DNA of 64,000 nucleotides, taken from NCBI RefSeq assembly GCF_029167645.1, contig NZ_CP119147.1, forward strand, positions 5,164,501 to 5,228,500, given 5' to 3'. Below the pieces are notes generated by a model. That model did no database searches and had not been told where the DNA came from. It worked only from the letters and a program-made list of their open reading frames with translations. The position numbers were made by a program, and so were the translations under genes. This document shows, piece after piece, positions 52,312 through 60,277 of the stretch (position 1 is the stretch's first letter; each line of letters opens with the position of its first letter). The DNA is from Streptomyces sp. AM 2-1-1. Lineage in GTDB: Bacteria; Actinomycetota; Actinomycetes; Streptomycetales; Streptomycetaceae.

Positions 52312-53079
52312 TCAGGGCGTGGGGATGCCGCCCGGTGCGCGGGGCGGGAACCCGAACCGCACCGGGACCCCCGGCGAGTACAGCACGCTGACGGGTCCCC
52401 CGGCCGGCGCGGGGAGCCCCGCCGCCGCTATCAGGTCCTCACCGTGCCCGAGGAGCTCCGCGTGGTGCAGGGGCCAGCGCGGGTGGGTGTTCGGGAGGTA
52501 GCGGGAGCGGCCGAAGAAGGTGCTGTGCATGCCCCAGCGCGCGGTCAGGAAGTGTTGGAGCTCCGACGGCTCCTCGACCTGGCCGCCGACGCGCACGGTG
52601 ATCCGGCTGGACGCGCCGGCCGGCCGGCCCCACCGCCGCCGGCTGGTGTAGGTCACCGTGTCGTGCTCCCGTCGGACGTCCATCTTCGACCACATGTACG
52701 GCAGGCCGAACGCGCCCCGTCCGACGGCGACGGGAAGCAGACGGGAGGCGTCGAGCGACCGGAAGACCACGCCGCGCCGGCCGTGGGCGTCCACCGAGTA
52801 CAGGCGGACGTTGGTCTCCGGGAAGGAGCCGAGATACGGGATCCCCGGCAGGCCGAACCACCCCACGCGGTGCATCCGGAAGGCGACGAGCCCGACGTAG
52901 GTGGCGCCGTCCAGCGTGTCCGGCCGGGTGCCGGCGGGAAGCAGCGGGGCGACGAGGGCCGGCTCGACCGCCCAGTGGAGGAAGGTCAGGTCCAGCCAGG
53001 ACTGGGTGAGCACGGGACGGTCCTCCGCGCGGGGCGGGTCGGCCGTTATCGGTTCGGGGTTCACGTACGGCAGCGCCAT
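52312..53079 (-). CDS. DUF2071 (YqjF-like) protein
   Basis: A 255-residue protein of the acetoacetate-decarboxylase-like DUF2071 family: 'LTQSWLDLTFLHWAVEPALVAPLLPAGTRPDTLDG', 'YVGLVAFRMHRVG', 'YLGSFPETNVRLYSVDAHGRRGVVFRSLDASRLL', 'YMWSKMDV', 'FLTARWGMHS'. The ATG at 53079 lies 4 bp after the kinase stop. A gene of this type between a kinase and its response regulator is unusual. Its ligand or substrate is unknown; a role connected to the ABC transporter's cargo is possible. Confidence 0.9.
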   Translation of the reverse strand: MALPYVNPEPITADPPRAEDRPVLTQSWLDLTFLHWAVEPALVAPLLPAGTRPDTLDGATYVGLVAFRMHRVGWFGLPGIPYLGSFPETNVRLYSVDAHGRRGVVFRSLDASRLLPVAVGRGAFGLPYMWSKMDVRREHDTVTYTSRRRWGRPAGASSRITVRVGGQVEEPSELQHFLTARWGMHSTFFGRSRYLPNTHPRWPLHHAELLGHGEDLIAAAGLPAPAGGPVSVLYSPGVPVRFGFPPRAPGGIPTP

Positions 53080-53083
53080 GGGT

Positions 53084-54340
53084 TCAGTCTCCCACCGGCG
53101 CACCCGCCGCCGGCTCACCGGGCAGCTCCGCGCGCACGACGAAGCCGCCGTCCGCCCCCGGGGCGGCCCGCAGCGAGCCGCCCGCGAGGGCGAGCCGTTC
53201 GGAGAGCCCCGCCAGGCCCGTACCCCCGTAGGCGTAGGAGGGCTCCGACCCGTCCGTTCCGGCGTCCCGGCCCGCCCCGTCGCCGGTCCTGTCCCTGCCG
53301 GGGCGCCCGGCGCCGGGGCCGTCGTCGCTCACCGTCAGGCGTACCCGCGCCTCTCCGGAGGTGACGGCGAGCACGCAGCGGGCCGCTCCGCTGTGGCGTA
53401 CGGCATTGGTCACCGCCTCGCGCACCACCCAGCCCAGCAGCGCTTCGGCGCGCGGGGTCAGCGGCGGCCCCGTGCGGTGGACCTCCCCCTCGATGCCGGC
53501 GGCGGCCAACGCCGACAGCGCGCGGTCGAGCTCGCCGGAGAGGCTGCCCGCGCGGTAGCCCGTCACCGCCCCCCGCACCTCGGTGAGGGCCTGCCGGCCG
53601 ACCGACTCGATGTCCGCGACCTGACCGAGCGCCGCGTCGAGGTCCAGGCGCGCCAGCCGGCGGGCCGCCTCCGACTTCACCACGATCACCGACAGGGTGT
53701 GCCCCAGCAGGTCGTGCAGGTCGCGCGAGAACCGCAGCCGCTCCCGCTCCACCGCACCGCGCGCCAACTCGGCCTGAGCGTCGCGGAGTTCCCGCACGGT
53801 CTCGGCGAGGGCGAAGAGCGCGGCCGTCACCGCGCCGGAGAGGAACGTGCCGTACCCGATCGTCCACGGGTCCGCGGCGTGGTCCCCGCGCCACAGCGCG
53901 ACGCCCACCGCGCAGACCGCCAGCCCTCCCAGCCCGAGGGCGAGTCGCCGCCCGCGCAGGATCGTCCCGCACGCCAGGGAGAGCAGGGGGAAGAAGAGCA
54001 GCCAGGACCCGCCGTAGCCGATCGCCAGCCCGAAGGTGATCACCGCCATCGCACCGAGCAGCGCCATGGAGACGCGGTCCCGCCGTCCCGGAGCGGCGGA
54101 CCTCCGGAACACCAGCTGGACGTAGCAGGAGTTGAACAGCAGGACACCCAGCGCCCCCACCCACGGATTAGGGGTCTCGCCCTTCCAGAGGTTGGAGAAC
54201 GACCCGAGCCCCAGCAGCAGCCACGGCATGAGGGCGTACGGCCCCGGGATCCCGGCGCCGGGCCGCCTCCACCGGAGAAAGGTCCGTCGGGATGCCGGGG
54301 AGTGGCAGGGTTCCGGCGCCCGCTCGCCGGCCGCCTTCAC
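53084..54340 (-). CDS. HisKA_3 sensor histidine kinase
   Basis: A 418-residue kinase from a GTG at 54340 overlapping the permease stop (GTGA). Five to six membrane helices are followed by 'LRFSRDLHDLLGHTLSVIVV' (phospho-acceptor His of the DesK/NarX class) and ATP-binding blocks 'REAVTNAVRHSGA', 'VSDDGPGAG' and 'GGTGLAGLSERLALAGG'. There is no extracellular sensor domain, so the signal is probably in the membrane or comes from the partner transporter. It phosphorylates the regulator at 51585-52226. Confidence 0.9.
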   Translation of the reverse strand: MKAAGERAPEPCHSPASRRTFLRWRRPGAGIPGPYALMPWLLLGLGSFSNLWKGETPNPWVGALGVLLFNSCYVQLVFRRSAAPGRRDRVSMALLGAMAVITFGLAIGYGGSWLLFFPLLSLACGTILRGRRLALGLGGLAVCAVGVALWRGDHAADPWTIGYGTFLSGAVTAALFALAETVRELRDAQAELARGAVERERLRFSRDLHDLLGHTLSVIVVKSEAARRLARLDLDAALGQVADIESVGRQALTEVRGAVTGYRAGSLSGELDRALSALAAAGIEGEVHRTGPPLTPRAEALLGWVVREAVTNAVRHSGAARCVLAVTSGEARVRLTVSDDGPGAGRPGRDRTGDGAGRDAGTDGSEPSYAYGGTGLAGLSERLALAGGSLRAAPGADGGFVVRAELPGEPAAGAPVGD

Positions 54341-55074
54341 AGGGTCCTCGCCGCACGCCGGTACGAGAGGACCGCGTAGCCGCCGAACAACGCCGTCCAG
54401 GCGGCGAGCGTGGCGAGGGAGGCGGGGTGCGGCGCCTGGCCGGCGACCGTCGTCCATCCCAGATCGGCGAAGCCGTGCGCGGGCGTGCGGGCGCCGACGC
54501 TCCGCATCCAACCGGGCAGGGCGTCCAGCGGGAACCACAGGCCGCCGGCCACCGCGAACCCGGTCATGCAGGCGACGTTGACCACGCCGGTGCCCTGCGG
54601 CGTGAGGCGGTAGCCGTTGCCGATGCCGAGCAGGGTGAACGGCAGCGTCCCCAGCCACAGCAGACCGGTCAGCGCCCCCCACTGCCACCAGTCCAGCCGG
54701 ATCCCGTTCACCAGCGCCCCCGCCAGCAGCACCACGACGATCGCGGGCAGCACGGTCACCGAACCGCTCACCGCCCGCCCCACCACCACCCGCGACGGGG
54801 CGAGCGGTGTGATCCTCAACTGCCGCAGCCAGCCCAGGGACTTGTCGGCCGCGATCCCCGTCCCCACCGCCATCGACGAACCGAGCGCCCCGTACGCGGC
54901 CATGCCGGTCATCGAGTACGCCTTCCAGTCGTCCTCGCCCGCACCGCCGCCCGCGTCCCCGCCGATGTTGGTGAAGAGCAGGTACATCAGCACCGGCATC
55001 CCCGCCCCGAAGACCAGGAACGCGCCGTCGCGCAGGGTCCGGCGGACTTCCAGCATCACGTACGCGTACATCAC
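54337..55074 (-). CDS. ABC-2-type transporter permease
   Basis: A 245-residue permease with six helices ('AFLVFGAGMPVLMYLLFTNIGGD', 'AYGALGSSMAVGTGIAAD', 'VTVLPAIVVVLLAGALV', 'ALTGLLWLGTLPFTLLGI', 'VVNVACMTGFAVAGGLWFPLDALPG', 'TLAAWTALFGGYAVLS'). The 'LRQLRITPLAPSRVVVGRA' loop is typical of drug/lipid ABC-2 exporters. The ATG overlaps the ATPase stop (ATGA). It exports with the upstream ATPase. Confidence 0.9.
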   Translation of the reverse strand: MMYAYVMLEVRRTLRDGAFLVFGAGMPVLMYLLFTNIGGDAGGGAGEDDWKAYSMTGMAAYGALGSSMAVGTGIAADKSLGWLRQLRITPLAPSRVVVGRAVSGSVTVLPAIVVVLLAGALVNGIRLDWWQWGALTGLLWLGTLPFTLLGIGNGYRLTPQGTGVVNVACMTGFAVAGGLWFPLDALPGWMRSVGARTPAHGFADLGWTTVAGQAPHPASLATLAAWTALFGGYAVLSYRRAARTL

Positions 55075-56114
55075 CGGGTCTCCTTCGGCGCGGCGGCGGG
55101 ACCCGCCGAGGTCAGAGCGAGGAACGCGTCCTCCAGCGTGGCCCGCGACACGAGCAGCCCGCGGACCGCCCCCATGCCGGCCAGGGCGACGACGGTGGCG
55201 TCCGGGTCCGAGGAGCGCAACAGGGCACGCTCTCCCCGGACTTCGACGTGGCAGACGCCCGGCAGGCGCCGCAGTCCGTCGGCCGTGGAGCCCGCCAGGT
55301 CGATTCCGACGAGGCCGCCGCCCGCCGCCCGCCGGATGCCGTCCCCGCTGTCGTCCGCGACGATCCGCCCCCGGTCGAGGACGACGATCCGGGCGGCGTT
55401 CCCGTCCGCCTCCTCCAGATGGTGCGTGGAGAAGAGCACGGTGTTGCCGCGCGCCGCGAAGGCCCGCATCGAGTCCCAGAACGCCCGGCGGGCCTCCACG
55501 TCCAGCGCGGCCGTCGGCTCGTCCAGCACGACCAGCCGGGGATTGCCCGCCAATGCGACCGCGAACCGCACCCGCTGGGTCTGCCCACCGGAGAGCTTGT
55601 CGACGCGGCGGTCCGCGAACTCCGCGGCCCCCGCCAGCCCGAGCACCTCACCGAGCGCCATCGGCGCGGGGTAGGTGGATGCCACGAAACCGACCAACTC
55701 CCTCACGGTCACCCGGGGAATCGGCCTGCCGTCCTGGAGCATCGCGCCCACCAGTCCCGCCCGCACCGCCTGCCCGGGCGCCCGGCCGAAGAGCTCCACC
55801 GACCCCTCGTCGGCGTCGTCGAGACCCAGCAGCAAGCCGATGGTCGTCGACTTCCCGGCGCCGTTGCGGCCCAGCAGGGCGACCGTCTCCCCGGGCCGGA
55901 CCGTCAGGTCGACGCCGTCCACCGCCCGGACGGCCCCGCCCGACCGCCCGGCCGTCCGGAAGGACTTCGTCACCCCGGCGAACCGCACCGCCGGCGCGTC
56001 CGGACCCCCTCCGCCCGCCGCCACCCGCGCCCCGCTCTCCTCCGCGCCCGTCCCGGCGTCGGCGGCAGCCCCGACCCCGTCGGCGTGCCCGTCCGTCGCC
56101 CCCGTTGTTGTCAT
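55071..56114 (-). CDS. ABC transporter ATP-binding protein
   Basis: A 347-residue ATPase of the multidrug (DRI) type: Walker A 'LLGRNGAGKSTTIGLLLGL', Q-loop in 'GAMLQDGRPIPRVTV', signature 'LSGGQTQRVRFAVAL', Walker B 'RLVVLDEPTAALDVEARRAF', H-loop 'VLFSTHHLEEAD'. The first ~40 residues are a Gly/Ala-rich extension. It starts the five-gene operon ATPase - permease - kinase - DUF2071 - regulator. Such units respond to cell-envelope agents in Gram-positive bacteria. Confidence 0.92.
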   Translation of the reverse strand: MTTTGATDGHADGVGAAADAGTGAEESGARVAAGGGGPDAPAVRFAGVTKSFRTAGRSGGAVRAVDGVDLTVRPGETVALLGRNGAGKSTTIGLLLGLDDADEGSVELFGRAPGQAVRAGLVGAMLQDGRPIPRVTVRELVGFVASTYPAPMALGEVLGLAGAAEFADRRVDKLSGGQTQRVRFAVALAGNPRLVVLDEPTAALDVEARRAFWDSMRAFAARGNTVLFSTHHLEEADGNAARIVVLDRGRIVADDSGDGIRRAAGGGLVGIDLAGSTADGLRRLPGVCHVEVRGERALLRSSDPDATVVALAGMGAVRGLLVSRATLEDAFLALTSAGPAAAPKETR

Positions 56115-56303
56115 GGTCCCGACCCTACGGAGAGGGCCGGGGCCGGTGGCAGAGTCGTACGTACGGCTTCCGGCGGTACACATGTCCTGGTTGGCCCCGC
56201 CGCGCGGGCGGACGCCCCCGCGCGGCGGGGTAACCACGGCGGCCCCGTGTGCCGGGAGCCCCTCTCAGGGGGCGCACCCGGCGTGGCCCTGGGGGGAACG
56301 ACG

Positions 56304-56343
56304 GCGGGGGCCGCCCCGGCCCATCGGCCCGGACGGCCCCCGC
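56304..56343 (-). terminator. GC-rich hairpin terminator
   Basis: GCGGGGGCCG and CGGCCCCCGC form the outer stem, with GGCC/GGCC inside. It lies about 110 bp past the stop of the 56456-58351 gene. Confidence 0.75.
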
Positions 56344-56455
56344 CTCGTCGTGGTCTCAGGACACCCCGGTGTCCCCGTGGGCAGCCGGCGGTGCGTAGGT
56401 GCGGACATGGTCACCCGCACATGCGAACGTGCCGGCTGCGTAGCCCCGCAGGATT

Positions 56456-58351
56456 TCAGCCAGACGCCGGGCCGCCGTGCAGGGGCGCCCGTCCCAGCGG
56501 AACCGGCCTCCACCCGAGAGGAGACGATCCGGCGGCGGACGGTTGCGTTCCGTCTTCTTCCCCCGTCCCTCGGGAACGCCACAGCCCGCCGTGCGCCTCG
56601 TCGGGAAGGTCCCTCGGAGCCTCCAATCGGGCCACTCCGCAGGGCGTGTCCGGTCGCGCGTACGGCAGGCTCAGCACGCCCTCACGGCTCCAGGAACCCG
56701 CCCCGGCCAGCCAGCCCGCCGGGGCGGCGAACTGGTGCAGCCGGCGGCCCGCTGGGCGCCAGATCCCGAGCCAACTGCCCGCCGCACCATCGATGCGCAG
56801 CGCCACCGCACAGCTCTCCGGCATCAGCATCTGCCCCGGCTGCACCGCGAACGGTGCGACGGACGTGACGGCTGCGGCGCCTGTGACCTCGGTGACGGAG
56901 GGATCAGCCGTACGCAAGCACTCCGGAAAGCGCACGGGCAGCGCGCTGCCCAGCACGCCCCAGCCCAGCCGGTCGTGCCCGGGGGCGTCGGACCGGAGCA
57001 GGAAGAGCCCGCTGTCCGGTTCGGCGATCAGCAGCCGGTCGTCGCTGTTCGGCGCGATCTGGAGCAACGGTGTCACCTCGCCGCCGCGTTGCAGGTCGAC
57101 GGCGACCGTCTTCACCGGTCCACCGCCGGGCGGCCGCCGGTCGAGGGCCAGTACGCGGCCCGCGCGGTCGAGCCAGATCCCGCCGGAACAGAGCCCCGGC
57201 ACATCGGCCACGTGCTCGGGCCCGAACGCGCCGCCCGCCACCAGCCAGACGGAGGTGGTGAAGATGCCGGGCGCCAAGGCGTACACGCGCACCCCGTCCG
57301 GAGCCGGTGCGATCAGCGTCATCCGCTCGCACTCCACGGCGCCGAGGGAGAGTTCGCCGGTCCCGGGGCCGGTCGGGTAGAGCAGCGAGAACGCGTGCCG
57401 GTCGGCGACCCGCCGCCGGATAAGCACCCGCCCGTCCGCGAGCGGCACCACCTGCGCGTCCGGCTCCTCCGGCTGGTCGAGCGGGAGCGGTACCGCGTAC
57501 GGCTCCGGGCCGTCGAGCGTCCACCGCTCCGGGTACCAGCCACGCCCCTCCGCCCGGCTGCCGCCGAGCGTGAGGCGGGCCGCGTACGCGCCGTCCGCCG
57601 AGAGGGTCAGCGCGCCCGCCGCGTGCGGGGCCCGCACGCCGGGTGCCGCGGGGTGGAAGGCGGCCGGCGGCGGGATCCGGCGGGGAAGGGGAGCGGCCCC
57701 GGCCGCGGGAGCGTGCGCGGCGGGACGCAGCGCGGTGGGCCCGGTGGGGGACTCCCGGGCGGGTGGGACCGCCGACTCTCCCGGCGTAGACGCTCCGGTG
57801 GCCCCGGTGGCCCCGGTGGCATGGGCGGCTGCGGCGCTGCCGGCGGGCGCGGTGGTGCGCGGGGGCAGCGTGGTACCGCCGGTGGGGGTGCTCCCGGCCG
57901 TGGGCGCGGTCCCGCCGGTGGACGTGTGGAACGAGGCCGCCGCCGGGGAACCGACGACCGCCCCGACGAGCGGCACGAGCGTGGTCGCGTCGACGCCCCG
58001 GCCGACCGGGGTGCCCCCGGGTACGACGGTCCGCCCGGTGACGACGACCCGGATGGCCATCCCCGTCGCCGCCTGTGCGGGACGGACCCGCTCCCCGGCG
58101 GCGCCGGCCTCCTCGGCCGCTGACGCCCGGGGCCCGGGCAGGGCGCCGCCACCGCTCGGTGGGACGTACGGCGTGGCCGTCCTGCCGGGCTGCTCCGGCG
58201 CTCGTGTCTCCGGCGCGCCTTTCCGCAGCCCTCCACGTTTCTGCGGGGTCCCGGCGGTGGCGGGATCCTCGGGTTCTTCGGGGACGGGTTCCAGCTCCCT
58301 GGCCGGCCCGACGCCCCCTTCGGTCAGACCTTCTGCGACACAGGCAGTCAT
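56456..58351 (-). CDS. large low-complexity plus beta-rich protein, function unknown
   Basis: A 631-residue protein with a strong GGAGGTGA seven bases before the ATG. Residues ~1-235 are Pro/Ala/Gly/Thr-rich and probably disordered. Residues ~240-610 are globular and beta-rich with recurring strands: 'GALTLSADGAYAARLTLGG', 'QVVPLADGRVLIRRRVADRH', 'SGGIWLDRAGRVLALDRRP' and 'DRLLIAEPDSGLFLLRSD'. The pattern suggests a beta-propeller. No signal peptide, catalytic motif or known partner gene. I recognise it only as a streptomycete hypothetical. Confidence 0.8.
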   Translation of the reverse strand: MTACVAEGLTEGGVGPARELEPVPEEPEDPATAGTPQKRGGLRKGAPETRAPEQPGRTATPYVPPSGGGALPGPRASAAEEAGAAGERVRPAQAATGMAIRVVVTGRTVVPGGTPVGRGVDATTLVPLVGAVVGSPAAASFHTSTGGTAPTAGSTPTGGTTLPPRTTAPAGSAAAAHATGATGATGASTPGESAVPPARESPTGPTALRPAAHAPAAGAAPLPRRIPPPAAFHPAAPGVRAPHAAGALTLSADGAYAARLTLGGSRAEGRGWYPERWTLDGPEPYAVPLPLDQPEEPDAQVVPLADGRVLIRRRVADRHAFSLLYPTGPGTGELSLGAVECERMTLIAPAPDGVRVYALAPGIFTTSVWLVAGGAFGPEHVADVPGLCSGGIWLDRAGRVLALDRRPPGGGPVKTVAVDLQRGGEVTPLLQIAPNSDDRLLIAEPDSGLFLLRSDAPGHDRLGWGVLGSALPVRFPECLRTADPSVTEVTGAAAVTSVAPFAVQPGQMLMPESCAVALRIDGAAGSWLGIWRPAGRRLHQFAAPAGWLAGAGSWSREGVLSLPYARPDTPCGVARLEAPRDLPDEAHGGLWRSRGTGEEDGTQPSAAGSSPLGWRPVPLGRAPLHGGPASG

Positions 58352-58700
58352 GGGTGTGTCACCTCCGGCGACCGAAGCTAGTTTTCGCGCTTTCCGCCGA
58401 ACAACGCCACACCCGGCGCTTCACACATAAGGATGGTGTGGCCCGGATTCGAGGGTGGAAGGCCCGAGGGCTGTGCATCGGGACGCGACGGCGGCGCCCC
58501 GTCCGTTCCCCTCCGGCCCGGCGGGACCCCGGCGGGCCGCCCCGCATCCCTCTCCCTGCTCCTACCCGAGCGTCCCCGGACGGCTCCCGCCCGCCCGCCG
58601 ATTCCGTTGCGACGTGACGGTGGGTGACCGGCACGGGCCGCTACGGCCGGGTACCCGCAGCCAGGACCGGTGGGGTGCCCGGGCCAGGTAGCCTTTCCCC
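58352..58700. other. divergent intergenic region
   Basis: About 350 bp between the divergent propeller-like and Nif3 genes. The part next to 58380-58440 is relatively AT-rich and is likely promoter DNA for both. I see no RNA gene; RNase P RNA, which I looked for near this conserved operon, is not present in the window. Confidence 0.4.
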
Positions 58701-59537
58701 GTGCCCCGTCTGTCTGAAGTCATCGCCGAGCTCGACGCCCTCTGGCCCCCCGAGCGGGCCGAGGGATGGGACGCGGTGGGCACGGTCTGCGGTGACCCCG
58801 ACGCGGAGACCGCACGGGTCCTGTTCGCCGTCGACCCGGTGGGGAGCGTCGTCGACGAGGCGGTACGGCTCGGTGCGCAGCTCGTCGTCACCCACCACCC
58901 GCTCTACCTGCGGGGAACCACGACGGTCGCGGCCGACACCTTCAAGGGCCGGGTCGTGCACCGGCTCATCACGCACGGCATCGCCCTGCACGTCGCGCAC
59001 ACCAACGCCGACACCGCCGACCCCGGGGTGTCCGACGCCCTGGCCGGGGCGCTCGGCCTGCGTGTCACCGGCCCTCTCGTGCCCGATGCCTCCGATCCGG
59101 AAGGCCGTCGCGGCCTCGGCCGGATCTGCGAGCTGGACCACCCCGAGACGCTGGGCGACTTCGCGGCCCGCGCCGCCGCCCGGCTGCCCGCCACCGCGCA
59201 GGGCATCCGGCTGGCCGGCGACCCGGGGGCGACCGTGCGCACGGTCGCCGTCAGCGGCGGCTCCGGCGACAGCCTCTTCGACGCGGTGCGCGCGGCCGGC
59301 GTGGACGCCTTCCTCACCGCCGACCTGCGCCACCACCCGGCCTCCGAGGCCGTGCAGCACTCCCCGCTCGGCCTGGTCGACGCCGCGCACTGGGCCACCG
59401 AGTGGCCCTGGTGCGAGCAGGCGGCGGCACAGCTCGACGCGATTTCCGACCGCCACGGATGGGACCTGCGGGTCCACGTCTCGAAGCAGGTCACCGACCC
59501 CTGGACCACCCACCACTCTTCTGGAGCCCCCAACTGA
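58701..59537 (+). CDS. Nif3-like dinuclear metal centre protein
   Basis: A 278-residue Nif3/YbgI family protein: 'WDAVGTVCGDPDAETARVLFAVDP', metal ligands in 'LVVTHHPLYLRG', 'HVAHTNADTADPGVSDALA', 'ADLRHHPASEA', 'VDAAHWATEWPW'. These are the His/Asp/Glu positions of the two-metal ring-shaped hexamer. It starts GTG ('VPRLSEVIAELDALWPP') without a strong ribosome-binding site. It heads the conserved operon Nif3 - zinc-ribbon - RNase H/phosphatase. The family is sometimes called GTP cyclohydrolase I type 2, but the true activity is unsettled. Confidence 0.93.
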   Translation: MPRLSEVIAELDALWPPERAEGWDAVGTVCGDPDAETARVLFAVDPVGSVVDEAVRLGAQLVVTHHPLYLRGTTTVAADTFKGRVVHRLITHGIALHVAHTNADTADPGVSDALAGALGLRVTGPLVPDASDPEGRRGLGRICELDHPETLGDFAARAAARLPATAQGIRLAGDPGATVRTVAVSGGSGDSLFDAVRAAGVDAFLTADLRHHPASEAVQHSPLGLVDAAHWATEWPWCEQAAAQLDAISDRHGWDLRVHVSKQVTDPWTTHHSSGAPN

Positions 59538-60277
59538 ACGCCGCGCCCGCCGACCAGATCCGACTCCTCGACGTCCAGGCCCTCGACGTACGCCTCGCGC
59601 AGATCGCGCACAAGCGGTCCTCGCTGCCGGAGCACGCCGAGATCGAGTCCCTCAACAACGACCTCACCCAGCTCCGCGACCTGCTGGTCGCCTCCCAGAC
59701 CGAGGAGAGCGACACCAGCCGCGAGCAGACCAAGGCGGAGCAGGACGTCGACCAGGTGCGCCAGCGCTCCGTCCGCGACCAGCAGCGTCTCGACTCCGGC
59801 GCGGTCTCCTCGTCCAAGGACCTGGAGAACCTCCAGCGCGAGATCACCTCGCTCGCCAAGCGCCAGGGTGACCTGGAGGACGTCGTCCTGGAGATCATGG
59901 AGCGCCGCGAGGCCGCCCAGGAGCGGGTCGCCGAGCTGACCGACCGGGTCGCCGCCGTCCAGGCCAAGGTCGACGACGCCACCGAGCGCCGCGACACCGC
60001 GCTGGGTGAGCTCGACGCGCAGACCGAGACGGTCACCAAGGACCGCGCGGTCGTCGCCGAGGTCATCCCCGCCGACCTGCTGAAGCTCTACGACAAGCTC
60101 CGCACCCAGCAGGGCGGCGTCGGTGCCGCCCGGCTCTACCAGCGCCGCTGCGAGGGCTGCCGCCTGGAGCTGAACATCACCGAGGTCAACGACGTGAAGG
60201 CGGCGTCCCCCGACACCGTCCTGCGCTGCGAGAACTGCCACCGCATCCTGGTGCGCACCTCGGACTCGGGCCTGTAG
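59534..60277 (+). CDS. C4-type zinc-ribbon coiled-coil protein with CTG start
   Basis: A 247-residue protein: a long coiled coil (residues ~10-185, 'SLPEHAEIESLNNDLTQLRD' onward) and a C-terminal zinc ribbon ('RRCEGCRLELN', 'VLRCENCHRILVR'), the zf-RING_7/CT398 type. Homologues start M-N-A-A-P-A-D-Q; here that Met codon is CTG at 59534, overlapping the Nif3 stop as CTGA, with GGAG seven bases upstream. No ATG, GTG or TTG is near in frame. It lies between Nif3 and RNase H genes, and a nucleic-acid-linked role is likely. Confidence 0.88.
   Translation: MNAAPADQIRLLDVQALDVRLAQIAHKRSSLPEHAEIESLNNDLTQLRDLLVASQTEESDTSREQTKAEQDVDQVRQRSVRDQQRLDSGAVSSSKDLENLQREITSLAKRQGDLEDVVLEIMERREAAQERVAELTDRVAAVQAKVDDATERRDTALGELDAQTETVTKDRAVVAEVIPADLLKLYDKLRTQQGGVGAARLYQRRCEGCRLELNITEVNDVKAASPDTVLRCENCHRILVRTSDSGL

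Noticed and set aside
55248..57380. Very long plus-strand open frame opposite the ABC and propeller genes
   Set aside because: Arg/Pro/Gly-rich product with no motif; it is antisense to well-supported genes, a usual high-GC artefact.
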